From an uncultured Lachnospiraceae bacterium (GTDB lineage: Bacteria > Bacillota > Clostridia > Lachnospirales > Lachnospiraceae), in the NCBI GenBank assembly GCA_902775555.1, contig CACYMQ010000019.1, forward strand, positions 1 to 40,575: a stretch of 40,575 bases of DNA, in the 5' to 3' direction. The translations under genes were made by a program, and so were the position numbers. Below the pieces are notes generated by a model. That model did no database searches, had not been told where the DNA came from, and saw only the letters and a program-made list of their open reading frames with translations. Of this stretch, positions 1-8,204 are shown in pieces; within the stretch, counting starts at the first letter, position 1, and each line of letters starts with the position of its first letter.

Positions 1-257
1 TCCGGAAGGATCTCCCCCTCCTGAAGCTTCTTCTTCACAGAAGGTTCCAGCGAGAACAGCACCTCCACCAGACCATCCTTTGTATCGTCACGCAGCAGCG
101 TCTTATCGAACTTTCCTCCGAGCGCGATACCGATAGCTCCGATCACCACGGACTTTCCTGCACCGGTCTCGCCGGTCAGCACATTCAGTCCTTCTTCAAA
201 TGTGACCTCGAGCCGGTCGATCAGTGCGATATTTTCTATTCTTAAACTAACTAACAT
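1..257 (-). CDS. recN: RecN DNA repair ATPase, N-terminal fragment
   Basis: The 5' end of recN; the rest lies beyond the window edge. RecN is an SMC-like ATPase acting early in double-strand break repair. The 85 visible residues begin MLVSLRIENIALIDRLEV, the usual RecN opening, and carry a Walker A motif GETGAGKS at residues 29-36. The ATG at 257 is preceded by AGGAGGAAGT, a near-ideal ribosome site. It is the last gene of the minus-strand housekeeping run and lies 69 bases after nadK. Family and start are clear; nothing can be said about the missing ATPase half. Confidence 0.93.
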   Translation of the reverse strand, partial: MLVSLRIENIALIDRLEVTFEEGLNVLTGETGAGKSVVIGAIGIALGGKFDKTLLRDDTKDGLVEVLFSLEPSVKKKLQEGEILP

Positions 258-326
258 ACTTCCTCCTCATAATTCGTCCTGCCTTTGCAGGAGCGGTGAG
301 GATCATCATACCGAATACACAGTCAT

Positions 327-1286
327 CTAATTCTGACTCAGTTTTCTGGAAAGCACCTCATAGAAACTCCGATCCTCGAACCTGATCAGCCGCAGGGGTG
401 CCTCCGCTGCATATACCTCTACCTCATCTTCAACGGAGATGGAATAATTCTTATATCCGTCAAAGGATACGATTGCCTCATTTACCTGGGTTTTCCGCTT
501 TTCCTCCAGGGTGATACGGATCCGGTCTCCCTCTCCGAAGACCACGCTCTTCTTGGAAAGAGAATGCGGGGAAATGGGTGTCATCACAAGAAGCCGCGTC
601 TTGGGTGATACAATGGGGCCTCCTGCCGACAGATTATATCCCGTAGAACCGGTGGGTGTGGAGATGATCACTCCGTCTGCTTCATACGTATCAAAGAAAG
701 CATCATTTACATAGATCTTTAATGCGATAAGTCGAAGCACACCCTCCCTGATGACCACCACATCATTTAATGCGGAAAAATGTTCCTCTGACTTTCCGCC
801 TGCAGGCAGATCGGCGCCTTCGGCATTTCGCCCGCTGCCCGCTGTATTCTCTCCGGTGTCCCCGGCATTTCGCCCGCTGCCCGCTGTATTCTCTCCGCTA
901 CTTCCGGTATTTCGCCGGATCACACCTGTCAACTGCATCCGCTCTTCCACGAAGTAGTCTTTGTTGATCAGACGGTCTACCATCTGCTCCATGGCCGAAC
1001 ACTCCACCTCCGTAAGGAAGCCGGTGGTCCCGAGATTCAGACCGATCATGGGCACCGGACCATCCATAATGGCATGGCTGGCCCGCAGCATGGTCCCGTC
1101 GCCGCCCAGTACGATCACACAGTCCAGAGTATCCAGGAGCTGCGCGGAGATCCCTTTCTCCGGCGCCTCATCCCCTTCCAGCAGTCTGGTGGTTTCATGC
1201 CCCTTCGAACGGATCAGCTTCTCCAGCCTGTCCGTGATACTCTGATCCGGGTCCTTATTTACATTTGAAAAAAGCAGAAAATGCAT
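327..1286 (-). CDS. nadK: NAD kinase with an in-frame repeat insertion
   Basis: Phosphorylates NAD to NADP in the cytoplasm. Family motifs are intact: GGDGT at residues 61-65, NLGTTGF at 84-90, ALNDVVV at 172-178 and DGVIISTPTGSTGY at 204-217. Between LTGVIRR (about 119-125) and ALND (172) there is roughly 45 residues of extra, low-complexity sequence containing two copies of the 14-residue unit GENTAGSGRNAG(D/E)(T/G); most NadK proteins join these strands with a short turn. Length is 319 residues, against about 260-295 usual. The ATG at 1286 follows an AGGAAAG purine tract. It lies 117 bases after tlyA. Function is very likely kept because the catalytic and nucleotide-binding motifs flank the insertion. 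Confidence 0.95.
   Translation of the reverse strand: MHFLLFSNVNKDPDQSITDRLEKLIRSKGHETTRLLEGDEAPEKGISAQLLDTLDCVIVLGGDGTMLRASHAIMDGPVPMIGLNLGTTGFLTEVECSAMEQMVDRLINKDYFVEERMQLTGVIRRNTGSSGENTAGSGRNAGDTGENTAGSGRNAEGADLPAGGKSEEHFSALNDVVVIREGVLRLIALKIYVNDAFFDTYEADGVIISTPTGSTGYNLSAGGPIVSPKTRLLVMTPISPHSLSKKSVVFGEGDRIRITLEEKRKTQVNEAIVSFDGYKNYSISVEDEVEVYAAEAPLRLIRFEDRSFYEVLSRKLSQN
822..920. repeat. 42-bp tandem repeat inside nadK
   Basis: Two near-identical 42-base units start at 822 and 864, and a third, partial and diverged, starts at 906 (GGTATTTCG against GGCATTTCG). The period is a multiple of three, so copy-number change adds or removes 14 residues without a frameshift. It encodes the Gly/Asn/Ser/Thr-rich insertion of NAD kinase. 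Confidence 0.85.
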
Positions 1287-1403
1287 TTTCTATTCTTTCC
1301 TATCTTTCCTATCTCTTTCATTCTGTCTTACAGCCGGTCACGAAGCGGTCCGTGGACCTCATCCCTGCCGGTGGATCTGAAGACGTTACACCTGTATTTT
1401 GGA

Positions 1404-2240
1404 TCAGACATCAGTCGGTTTATCCAGCTTTGCATGGCTCTCCTCAACCACTGCTTCCGCAGAGATCTCCGATCCGCCCGCCGGTTCATTTTCGAAAGAT
1501 GATGTACCTCCTTTTTGCAGCCAGACCAGATACTCGATATTTCCTTCCGGTCCTTTGACCGGCGAATAGGTAAGCCCGCGAACCGTAAAGCCTGCCACAG
1601 GGGCATAATCCAGGATCTTTTCGATCACTTCCCGGTGAACCTTTCGGTCCCTGACCACACCCTTCTTTCCGACCTTCTCCCTGCCCGCTTCGAACTGCGG
1701 CTTGATCAGGGCAACGACCTCCCCCTCGTCCCGAAGCATTTCATATACCGGAGGAAGCACCTTCGTAAGAGAGATAAAGGATACATCGATCGATGCAAAA
1801 TCCAGCTGTGCACCGCCGATATTTTCACGTGTCACATAACGGATATTGGTCTTCTCCATACAGACGACACGCGGATCGTTTCGCAGTTTCCAGTCCAGCT
1901 GTCCGTGCCCCACATCCACTGCGAAGACCTGTCTTGCACCGTTTTGCAGCATACAGTCCGTAAAGCCGCCGGTGGAAGCTCCGACATCCATACAGACCCT
2001 GTCCTGCAGGGTTATGGGGAAGCTCTTCATGGCCTTCTCCAGCTTCAGCCCCCCACGGCTGACGTAGGGCAAAGTCTTTCCCCGGACCTCGATCCGGCAG
2101 GTCTCTTCAAATGTGCTTCCTGCCTTATCTTCCTTCTCATTATCCACATATACGATCCCGGACATGATGATGGCCTTTGCCTTCTCCCGGGAGTCCGCCA
2201 ACCCCTGCTCTACCAGCAGGATATCCAGTCTCTTTTTCAC
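1404..2240 (-). CDS. tlyA: TlyA-family rRNA 2'-O-methyltransferase (S4 + FtsJ)
   Basis: Predicted cytoplasmic SAM-dependent methyltransferase of the TlyA/hemolysin A family, which modifies ribosomal RNA. An N-terminal S4 RNA-binding domain (KKRLDILLVEQG, residues 2-13) is followed by SRGGLKL (61-67) and the SAM-binding motif DVGASTGGFTD (85-95). The start is GTG at 2240, whose GTGA overlaps the dxs stop, so the two are translationally coupled; an upstream in-frame codon at 2348 would run deep into dxs and is rejected. About 35 residues after the conserved EYLVWL end are an extra acidic, probably disordered tail. 278 residues. Whether it targets both subunits, as in mycobacteria, cannot be told from sequence. 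Confidence 0.94.
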   Translation of the reverse strand: MKKRLDILLVEQGLADSREKAKAIIMSGIVYVDNEKEDKAGSTFEETCRIEVRGKTLPYVSRGGLKLEKAMKSFPITLQDRVCMDVGASTGGFTDCMLQNGARQVFAVDVGHGQLDWKLRNDPRVVCMEKTNIRYVTRENIGGAQLDFASIDVSFISLTKVLPPVYEMLRDEGEVVALIKPQFEAGREKVGKKGVVRDRKVHREVIEKILDYAPVAGFTVRGLTYSPVKGPEGNIEYLVWLQKGGTSSFENEPAGGSEISAEAVVEESHAKLDKPTDV

Positions 2241-4141
2241 TTCTTCAGTTCCTTTCGGATCCTGCTGACGACCGAATCCACATCCAGTCCCAGCCTTGTA
2301 CGAAGAGATGAAACCGTACCATGCTGTACGATCTCCTCCTCTATGCAAATGTGCATGAAGGGCGTCGAAACCCCGTGCTTCTGAAGCTGATAGGCCACTG
2401 CCTCACCATAACTGCCGTGCTGCACCGCTTCCTCCAGGATCACAAGAAGATCACTTTCCTTTGTTGCGGCACAGAGCATGGTTTCATCCAGAGGCTTGAT
2501 AAAACGGGCGTTGATCAGCGAAACCCTGACACTGTCCTCACGTTCCAGGATACGGGATGCGGTTTCCGCTTCGGCAGCCATGGCACCGACGGAAACGATG
2601 GTGATATGCTTCCCCTTTCCTTTCTTTTCCGTCCTGTGACTGATGTACTCCGACCTTCCCTGCTCGATGGGAGCGATCACCCGGCCGGGCACATCCAGGG
2701 CGCTTCCTTTGGGATACTTGATCGCTATAGGGCCCTCTATAGTCACGGCATATTCCAGCATGGCCGCAAGCTCAGCCCCGCACCTCGGAGAAAGTACGGT
2801 AAGACCCGGCATCTCATCCAGATATGCCGTATCGTAGATCCCCTGATGCGTCTCCCCGTCTCCGCCCACAAGACCGGAACGGTCGATGGCGAAAATGACA
2901 TGAAGATGCTGCAGACAGACATCATGCAGGATCTGATCATACGCTCTCTGCAGGAAGGACGAATAGATAGCCACCACAGGGATGATCCCCTGCTTTGCGA
3001 GTCCTGCCGCAAATGTAACGGCATGCTGCTCGGCGATCCCCACATCGTAGGTCCGGTCGGGGTATGCCTTTTTAAATGCGCGAAGTCCGGTCCCCCGGAT
3101 CATGGCTGCGGAAACCGCCACCAGTTCCGGATACTTCTCTCCCAGCGACAGCATGGTCTTTGCAAAAACATCGGTAAACATTTTATATCTGGCCTGTGTC
3201 GGTTCGCCGGTCACACGGTCAAAGGGACCGATCCCGTGGAACCGTTCCGGATGCCTCTCTGCGGGAAGGTACCCCTTCCCTTTCTTCGTCTTCACATGCA
3301 CGATAATTGGCTTATTCAGACGAAATGCCCTTTCAAATGTGGATACCATTTCTTCCACATTGTGTCCGTCCACCGGACCGATGTAGGTGATCCCCATTTC
3401 CTCGAAGAACATACCCGGAACCAGAAGATTCTTCACCGAATCCTTGGACCTCTTTATGCTCTTGGCTACCTTTGGTCCGACACCGGGAATGGTCATCAGC
3501 GCGCTTTCCACATCCGATTTCAGTTCATTGTAGGATTTTCCGACGCGGATCCGGTTCATGGCTTTGGAGAAACCACCGACATTTTTACCGATGGACATCT
3601 CATTGTCATTTAGTACGATCACCAGCGGAGCCTTCAGCTGTGACACTGCATCCAGCGCCTCATATGCCATTCCGCCGGTCATGGAACCGTCGCCGATCAC
3701 CGCTGCCACCCGGGGCATCGCAAGGGTCGGATCCGCAGTACATTTGATCCGTGCCGCTTCCACGATCCCTAAAGCCGCCGAGATGGAAGTGGAACTATGT
3801 CCTGTGTCAAATGCATCACAGGGGCTTTCACTCCCCTTCGGAAAACCGCTCATCCCATCCAGCTGACGCAGGGTATCAAAGCCATCCTTCCGGCCGGTAA
3901 GGATCTTATGGGTATAACTCTGATGTCCCACATCAAAAACCAGCTGATCCCCGGGGAATTCCATGCAGAGATGCAGTGCCATGGTAAGCTCCACAACTCC
4001 GAGATTTGCCCCCAGGTGACCGCCGGTCTGACTCACTTTATCCAACAGGAAATTCCGGATCTCATCCGCAAGACGCGGATAATCCTCCGGAGCGATCTCC
4101 CGTATATCATTTTCATGATTGATCTGATCCAGCAGACGCAT
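2237..4141 (-). CDS. dxs: 1-deoxy-D-xylulose-5-phosphate synthase
   Basis: Thiamine diphosphate enzyme that condenses pyruvate and glyceraldehyde 3-phosphate, the first step of the MEP isoprenoid pathway. The TPP site shows as GDGSMTGG (150-157) and NDNEMSI (178-184); the pyrimidine-binding and C-terminal transketolase domains follow, with DVGIAEQHAVTFAAG. 634 residues, full length. The ATG at 4141 lies 10 bases after GGAG of AAGGAGA; a TTG two codons upstream (4147) is closer to the same site and is the alternative. It shares the run with ispA, giving two MEP and prenyl steps together, but a REP cluster separates them. Downstream it overlaps tlyA by 4 bases. Confidence 0.96.
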   Translation of the reverse strand: MRLLDQINHENDIREIAPEDYPRLADEIRNFLLDKVSQTGGHLGANLGVVELTMALHLCMEFPGDQLVFDVGHQSYTHKILTGRKDGFDTLRQLDGMSGFPKGSESPCDAFDTGHSSTSISAALGIVEAARIKCTADPTLAMPRVAAVIGDGSMTGGMAYEALDAVSQLKAPLVIVLNDNEMSIGKNVGGFSKAMNRIRVGKSYNELKSDVESALMTIPGVGPKVAKSIKRSKDSVKNLLVPGMFFEEMGITYIGPVDGHNVEEMVSTFERAFRLNKPIIVHVKTKKGKGYLPAERHPERFHGIGPFDRVTGEPTQARYKMFTDVFAKTMLSLGEKYPELVAVSAAMIRGTGLRAFKKAYPDRTYDVGIAEQHAVTFAAGLAKQGIIPVVAIYSSFLQRAYDQILHDVCLQHLHVIFAIDRSGLVGGDGETHQGIYDTAYLDEMPGLTVLSPRCGAELAAMLEYAVTIEGPIAIKYPKGSALDVPGRVIAPIEQGRSEYISHRTEKKGKGKHITIVSVGAMAAEAETASRILEREDSVRVSLINARFIKPLDETMLCAATKESDLLVILEEAVQHGSYGEAVAYQLQKHGVSTPFMHICIEEEIVQHGTVSSLRTRLGLDVDSVVSRIRKELKK

Positions 4142-4169
4142 GGTCAACTTTCTCCTTAGTTTCTATTAT

Positions 4170-4217
4170 CTACATGTCATTCTGACTACATGTCATTCTG
4201 ACTACATGTCATTCTGA
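4170..4217. repeat. Three tandem 16-bp truncated REP units
   Basis: The 16-mer CTACATGTCATTCTGA occurs three times head to tail (4170, 4186, 4202). It is the left end of the REP-like unit that follows, so it looks like a partial unit amplified in place. It lies in the leader region of dxs, about 30 bases before the start codon. Confidence 0.85.
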
Positions 4218-4388
4218 GCGCAGCGAAGAATCTTTCCGCCATCTCCCCTGCCATGACCCCATGTCATTCTGAGCGCAGCGAAGAATCTTTCCGCCATCTC
4301 CCCTGCCATGACCCCATGTCATTCTGAGCGCAGCGAAGAATCTTCTCTCCTGCAACACCATAAGATCCTTCGCTTCGCTCAGGATGAC
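4206..4388. repeat. REP-like palindromic repeat cluster (55-bp tandem plus inverted copy)
   Basis: Two full 55-base units (4206-4260, 4261-4315) and a partial third begin with ATGTCATTCTGAGCG and contain GCAGCGAAGAATC. The third copy (4318-4344) faces an inverted copy (4362-4388) matching 24 of 27 positions, so transcripts of either strand can fold a 27-bp hairpin with a 17-base loop. The motif is a well-known dispersed bacterial palindrome family. It fills the 256-base gap between ispA and dxs, where no gene is seen. On the minus strand the hairpin would form in the mRNA just after ispA, where it could slow decay or partly uncouple ispA from dxs. Confidence 0.85.
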
Positions 4389-4397
4389 GATCATTTG

Positions 4398-5339
4398 TCA
4401 CTTCTGCCGTCCCACCAGCCCCTGCAACAGCGCGATCAGTTCCTCTGCCGCTGTTCCGATGGCCTTTCCTTCGTCCTCCGGGAACAGTTCCCTGAGAAGC
4501 TTCTCCGACGTATCCGTCATTTCCTGAACGTAAGACCTTGCCGCATCCATACCATACAGTGTAACATAGGTCGTCTTCTCATTTCTGGCATCCTGTCCTA
4601 CTTCCTTGCCAAGAGATGCCTCATCTCCGATCTCGTCCAATATATCGTCCTGCACCTGGAAAGCCAGACCTGCATGATAGGCAGCCTTACGAACCGCCTC
4701 CACCTCCTGTGTGGCAGCGCCGCCAAGGACAGCCCCCATTTCCATGGCACATTCCAGAAGAGCCGCTGTCTTGTTCGCATAGATATATTCCAGTTTGACA
4801 TCATCCATCTTCGTTCCCGCCAGAGTCACATCCGCAGTCTGGCCGCCCAGCATACCGAAGAGCCCCGGGCGTTTTGCCAAAATGCGCATCGCCTGTTCGA
4901 TCCTTCTCTCACACGGAAAGATCTCCATTGCCTCCGCCGCCACTTCAAAAGCCAGATTCAGAAGACCGTCTCCTGCCAGAATGGCGATATCCTCTCCAAA
5001 TGCCACATGCACGGTGGGGCGTCCCCGGCGCAGAGAATCATCGTCCAATGCCGGCAGATCGTCATGGATCAGGGAGTAAGTATGGATCATTTCCAATGCC
5101 GAGGCAAAGATCAGCGCGATCTCTCTCGGAATGGGCGGGATCAATGTATCCTGCGTAGAATCCACCCTTTGCATAAAAGCGTCATAGGTCAGCATCAGAA
5201 GCTGCGGCCGGATCCTCTTTCCGCCGGCCATCAGTGCATACTCCATTGCCTCACGTACTTTATTCGCCGGTCCTGCATCCGCCGGCATATAACGTTTCAA
5301 TGCGCTCTCGATCTCTTCTCTTCTTTTATCCTCTGTCAT
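4398..5339 (-). CDS. ispA: Polyprenyl (farnesyl-type) diphosphate synthase
   Basis: Builds short-chain isoprenoid diphosphates by condensing IPP with DMAPP or GPP; cytoplasmic. The first Asp-rich motif is DDLPALDDD (93-101), the second DDILDE (231-236), with KRIRP at 41-45 for diphosphate binding; 313 residues fits the family. The start at 5339 is set by an ATGA overlap with the xseB stop; an in-frame upstream codon at 5405 lies inside xseB and is rejected. Product length (C15 against C20) cannot be fixed from sequence, but the chromosomal position next to xseB and dxs is that of ispA. Confidence 0.94.
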   Translation of the reverse strand: MTEDKRREEIESALKRYMPADAGPANKVREAMEYALMAGGKRIRPQLLMLTYDAFMQRVDSTQDTLIPPIPREIALIFASALEMIHTYSLIHDDLPALDDDSLRRGRPTVHVAFGEDIAILAGDGLLNLAFEVAAEAMEIFPCERRIEQAMRILAKRPGLFGMLGGQTADVTLAGTKMDDVKLEYIYANKTAALLECAMEMGAVLGGAATQEVEAVRKAAYHAGLAFQVQDDILDEIGDEASLGKEVGQDARNEKTTYVTLYGMDAARSYVQEMTDTSEKLLRELFPEDEGKAIGTAAEELIALLQGLVGRQK

Positions 5340-5557
5340 ACCCCGTTCTCCTCCGGTGAAAGGATCTTCAACTGCTGTTCCACACCTTCGAGGGTCTTCT
5401 GGCATTCACCCAAAAGACCAACTCCTTCCGTATACAGCTTCATGGCATCCTGAAGCCCGGTTTCCGGAGACTCCAGTTCCTGCAGGATCTCCTCAAGACG
5501 GCTCAGAGATTCCTCCACTGTAAGCTTCTTTTCTTCTTCCTTCTTCTTTGCCGGCAT
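5336..5557 (-). CDS. xseB: Exodeoxyribonuclease VII small subunit
   Basis: Small subunit of exonuclease VII, which degrades single-stranded DNA with XseA. 73 residues from the ATG at 5557, which follows AGGAG with a 6-base spacer; a start at 5590 would add 11 unusual residues and lacks such a site. After a Lys/Glu-rich leader (MPAKKKEEEKKLT) the family signature appears: SLSRLEEILQELESPE followed by two amphipathic helices. It sits 36 bases after xseA and overlaps ispA by 4 bases, the normal clostridial order. Confidence 0.93.
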   Translation of the reverse strand: MPAKKKEEEKKLTVEESLSRLEEILQELESPETGLQDAMKLYTEGVGLLGECQKTLEGVEQQLKILSPEENGV

Positions 5558-5593
5558 ATCCTTCTCCTGTATATCTTTCCAGTACAACACGAT

Positions 5594-6850
5594 CTACGGC
5601 AGGATCTTCGCATCCCGTTTCCCGTCATGCAATGTGATGCGGATCACGTCATCCGTGCGAAGTTCCGAGATCGAACGTACCGGTTGTCCTTCCTTTGTAA
5701 AATAACCGAAGCCTCCCACCAGTTTTGCCGTAGGTGACAGTCCGTGCAGCCTTTCCGCAAGAAGGGCAGCACGCTGGGCGGTCAGCTCGTATTTCCGCTG
5801 CATGGCCAGCCTGAGTGCATCCCCGGTCTCTTTCGCTCTTCTTTCAGTAAGCTCCAGCTTCTGCCGGATCCGCTCCTGCATCTGCCGCTGTATCTGTTCC
5901 AGCCGCAGCTTCTGATCCTTCAGCCTTCCTTCCGGTCCCTTATGCTCCAGTCGGGCCCTGTATCCGGCCAACTGCGTACGAAGGACCTCCAGCCGTCCCT
6001 GCAGATGCCGGTCCAGCATATCTCTCATATCCTGCAGTTTCCGCAGTGTCGACATCACATCCGGGATGGCCAGCTCCGCTGCCGCCGAAGGTGTCGGCGC
6101 CCTGAGATCCGCCGCATAATCCGCTATGGTATTATCCGTTTCATGTCCCGTACCGGAAATGACGGGGGTCTTCGCTTCATAGATCGCTCTGGCCACGATC
6201 TCCTCGTTGAAGGCCCAAAGGTCCTCAATGGAACCTCCTCCACGGCCGATGATGATCGTATCCATCCCCATCCCGTCCAGCGTCCGGATACCTCGGGCTA
6301 TGGTGGCTGCAGCCCCCTCTCCCTGTACTTTCGCAGGATAGAGGACCAGTTCCACATAGGGATTCCGTCTTCTTGCTATATTACAGATATCCTGGATTGC
6401 AGCCCCGGTGGATGCCGTAACGATCCCCACCTTCTTCGGATATTTCGGGATCTCCTTTTTCTTCTCAAAATCAAACAGTCCCTCTTCAAAAAGCTTCTGT
6501 TTCAACTGTTCATACAGGACATGGAGTTTTCCTGCCCCGTCACCGTCCAGCCGGATCTTCTTCGCATAGAGGTTGATCCTGGTATCCTTCTCATAGATCC
6601 GGATCTGCCCTTCGATCACCACCGCCTGTCCGTCCTCCAATCGGAATGTAAGACCGGCCGCCTGATTTCCCTTAAACATAACACACGGCATGGAACCGCT
6701 TTCGTCCTTCAGAGAGAAGTAAATATGTCCCATGCTGTGATATTTACAATTGGATATCTCACCCTTTATGAAAATGCGCTGCAGCAGATAATCCTGATCG
6801 ATCAGACCCGAAAGATAGCGGTTTACCTGCCCTACCGTATATACTTTCAT
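5594..6850 (-). CDS. xseA: Exodeoxyribonuclease VII large subunit
   Basis: Catalytic subunit of exonuclease VII. An N-terminal OB-fold (KVYTVGQVNRYL, then FIKGEISNCKYHSMGHIYFSLKD) is followed by the catalytic core with PKKVGIVTASTGAAIQD, GRGGGSIEDLWAFNEE and SGTGHETDNTIADYAADLRAPTPSAAAE, then a long helical coiled-coil segment and a C-terminal VGGFGYF motif. 418 residues from the ATG at 6850, where relatives start; an in-frame TTG at 6871 is possible. Neither has a strong ribosome site, so coupling to nusB (33 bases upstream) may help initiation. Confidence 0.94.
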   Translation of the reverse strand: MKVYTVGQVNRYLSGLIDQDYLLQRIFIKGEISNCKYHSMGHIYFSLKDESGSMPCVMFKGNQAAGLTFRLEDGQAVVIEGQIRIYEKDTRINLYAKKIRLDGDGAGKLHVLYEQLKQKLFEEGLFDFEKKKEIPKYPKKVGIVTASTGAAIQDICNIARRRNPYVELVLYPAKVQGEGAAATIARGIRTLDGMGMDTIIIGRGGGSIEDLWAFNEEIVARAIYEAKTPVISGTGHETDNTIADYAADLRAPTPSAAAELAIPDVMSTLRKLQDMRDMLDRHLQGRLEVLRTQLAGYRARLEHKGPEGRLKDQKLRLEQIQRQMQERIRQKLELTERRAKETGDALRLAMQRKYELTAQRAALLAERLHGLSPTAKLVGGFGYFTKEGQPVRSISELRTDDVIRITLHDGKRDAKILP

Positions 6851-6883
6851 CCGGCTGTCACATCCCTTCAAAACTTCAGGTTC

Positions 6884-7351
6884 TTATAAAGAGTCTGCAT
6901 CTTCCTCTTTGGTCTCCCTGGTATACAACTGGTTCAGAACACCATTGATGAAGGGCACTGCCTTTTCGTCACAGTATTTCTTGGCGAGCTCAAGCGCCTC
7001 ATTGATGGCTACCTTATCGGGGATGTCCTCATCAAAGCAGATCTCATAAGCAGCCACACGAAGGATCGCCAGTTCGGCCTTTCCGACCCGGTTCATCTTC
7101 CAGTCCCTGCTCGCCTGTTCCAGAAGCCGGTCCAGTTCTCCTGTCCGTTCAAGGATCGCATCAACCTTCGCACGGATATAAGCCCGGTCCTCTTCTTCGA
7201 TCTCCTTCCGCATCCCGGGCAGGAAGACCTCCGGTTCTTCTCCCAGCATCGTCAGATATTCTTCCGTCTGCTCTCCCATCCCCTCTGCGGGAAAGAAAGC
7301 CTCCCGAAAAACGATCCGAAAGATGCTGTCTCTTGCTTCACTTCTTGTCAT
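6884..7351 (-). CDS. nusB: Transcription antitermination factor NusB
   Basis: All-helical RNA-binding factor that acts with NusE and NusA in rRNA antitermination. The opening TRSEARDSIFRIVFREAFFP and the C-terminal block ILRVAAYEICFDEDIPDKVAINEALELAKKY (read in parts), ending in PFINGVLNQL, are diagnostic. 155 residues, with a somewhat long acidic middle segment. The ATG follows GAGG at 8 bases. It lies 11 bases after the Asp23 gene and upstream of xseA. Confidence 0.95.
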   Translation of the reverse strand: MTRSEARDSIFRIVFREAFFPAEGMGEQTEEYLTMLGEEPEVFLPGMRKEIEEEDRAYIRAKVDAILERTGELDRLLEQASRDWKMNRVGKAELAILRVAAYEICFDEDIPDKVAINEALELAKKYCDEKAVPFINGVLNQLYTRETKEEDADSL

Positions 7352-7362
7352 TGATCCAACCT

Positions 7363-7743
7363 CTATTTCTCTGAAAAATCGATCCCGGACACACGCACAT
7401 TTACCCTGGATACCTTAAGGCCCGTCATGGTATAGAGTGCCTGTGCCACCTTCTCCTGAACCGCCTTTGAGACATCCACGATATTGAAACCGAACTTCAC
7501 GACCACAGCAACATCTATGGTAAATGTATCCGTCCCGTATGTTACCCGGATCCCCTTGGACAGATTCTTCCTGCCGAGTTTGGAGATCAGCTCATTCGGC
7601 ACATTTCCGCTGAGCCTTGAAACACCATCCACTTCCGTAGCGGCAAGCCCGGCGATATTGGAGACCACATCTCCGGCGATCTGGATAAATCCGGTTCCCT
7701 CATCATCCCTGATGGTAAGTGTTGCCTTCTTCTCTTCTTCCAT
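7363..7743 (-). CDS. Asp23/Gls24 family envelope stress protein
   Basis: Small protein of the Asp23 (DUF322) family; relatives are cytoplasmic and often membrane-associated in Gram-positive bacteria. Visible blocks are GFIQIAGDVVSNIAGLAATEVDGVSRLSG (in parts), then GIRVTYGTDTFTIDVAVVVKFG and the closing KVSRVNVRVSGIDF. 126 residues from the ATG at 7743, which follows GGGAGGAAATT; an upstream in-frame ATG at 7845 would read through a REP remnant and is rejected. Its place just before nusB is common in Clostridia. Confidence 0.92.
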   Translation of the reverse strand: MEEEKKATLTIRDDEGTGFIQIAGDVVSNIAGLAATEVDGVSRLSGNVPNELISKLGRKNLSKGIRVTYGTDTFTIDVAVVVKFGFNIVDVSKAVQEKVAQALYTMTGLKVSRVNVRVSGIDFSEK

Positions 7744-7818
7744 AATTTCCTCCCGTACGTTGATCTCCCGCTTAGCGCTGCCGCCCGGTCGAGACCCGGC
7801 GCATAAACTGCGTGCCCT

Positions 7819-7832
7819 CTCAGGATGACATG
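7819..7832. repeat. Half-site remnant of the REP-like element
   Basis: The 14 bases CTCAGGATGACATG match the right end of the REP-like copies at 4362-4388 and 37673-37702, but the left half is replaced by unrelated sequence. It lies in the 98-base gap between the TM2 gene and the Asp23 gene, which otherwise holds only the Asp23 ribosome site. Confidence 0.5.
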
Positions 7833-7841
7833 CGTCCCTCA

Positions 7842-8048
7842 TCACGATGCTTCGCCTGCCACAGTTTCTTCCTCATCGGTCCCCAGCAGTATCACGCCAT
7901 CATAAAGCCCAACTAAGCCTGGGATCCCCGTCCAGAAAAACAGCAGGCAGAGCAGCCCCTGTTTCCACTTTCCAAGATAGAATTTATGTACTCCGATGGT
8001 TCCGAGCAGAAGCGCAAGAATTCCTGCTGCCGTTCGATTTTTCTTCAT
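7842..8048 (-). CDS. TM2 domain membrane protein
   Basis: A 68-residue protein of the TM2 family, function unknown. Two hydrophobic helices (about residues 7-20 and 31-55) flank the conserved turn GVHKFYLGKWKQG, and the second helix ends in the typical GLYDGVILL. The short C-terminus is acidic. The start follows AGAGG; it is the first gene after the minus-strand promoter at 8100-8108. The family is clear from the G-x-H-x-F-Y-L-G signature, but its role here is not known. Confidence 0.88.
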   Translation of the reverse strand: MKKNRTAAGILALLLGTIGVHKFYLGKWKQGLLCLLFFWTGIPGLVGLYDGVILLGTDEEETVAGEAS

Positions 8049-8099
8049 TTTTGATACCTCTTTGGTTTAAGTCTTACCCAAAAGTTCATAGTCGGTTAG

Positions 8100-8108
8100 A
8101 TTATAGCA
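8100..8108 (-). promoter_or_regulatory. Extended -10 promoter for the TM2-Asp23-nusB run
   Basis: On the minus strand the sequence reads TGCTATAAT, a perfect -10 box with the TGn extension, about 52 bases before the TM2 start codon. A -35 at 17-base spacing is poor (TTTCAT), as expected for extended -10 promoters. Confidence 0.7.
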
Positions 8109-8204
8109 TACTCCTGACCGAAATGAAAGATATTCCATTGAATCAGACAGGCATCCCTCTTTGTCACACAGTATCCGCATTTTCCTTTGGGGATCTTTGG
8201 GGAT

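Noticed and set aside
2321-3613. Long open frame opposite dxs (also 4308-5453, 5744-6889, 36632-37609 and 38482-39366 opposite other genes)
   Set aside because: They mirror well-supported genes on the other strand, have no ribosome site or recognisable domain, and have His/Arg/Cys-rich compositions typical of antisense frames.
4142-4205. Promoter for dxs in the REP region
   Set aside because: GATAAT near 4163 could be a -10 box, but no -35 box at proper spacing was found, so support is too weak to list.
4170-4388. CRISPR-like array
   Set aside because: Repeats are directly adjacent with no unique spacers, and they match a known dispersed palindrome family; no cas gene is present.
7744-7845. 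N-terminal extension of the Asp23 protein
   Set aside because: The extra residues come from a REP half-site and there is a strong ribosome site directly before the ATG at 7743.
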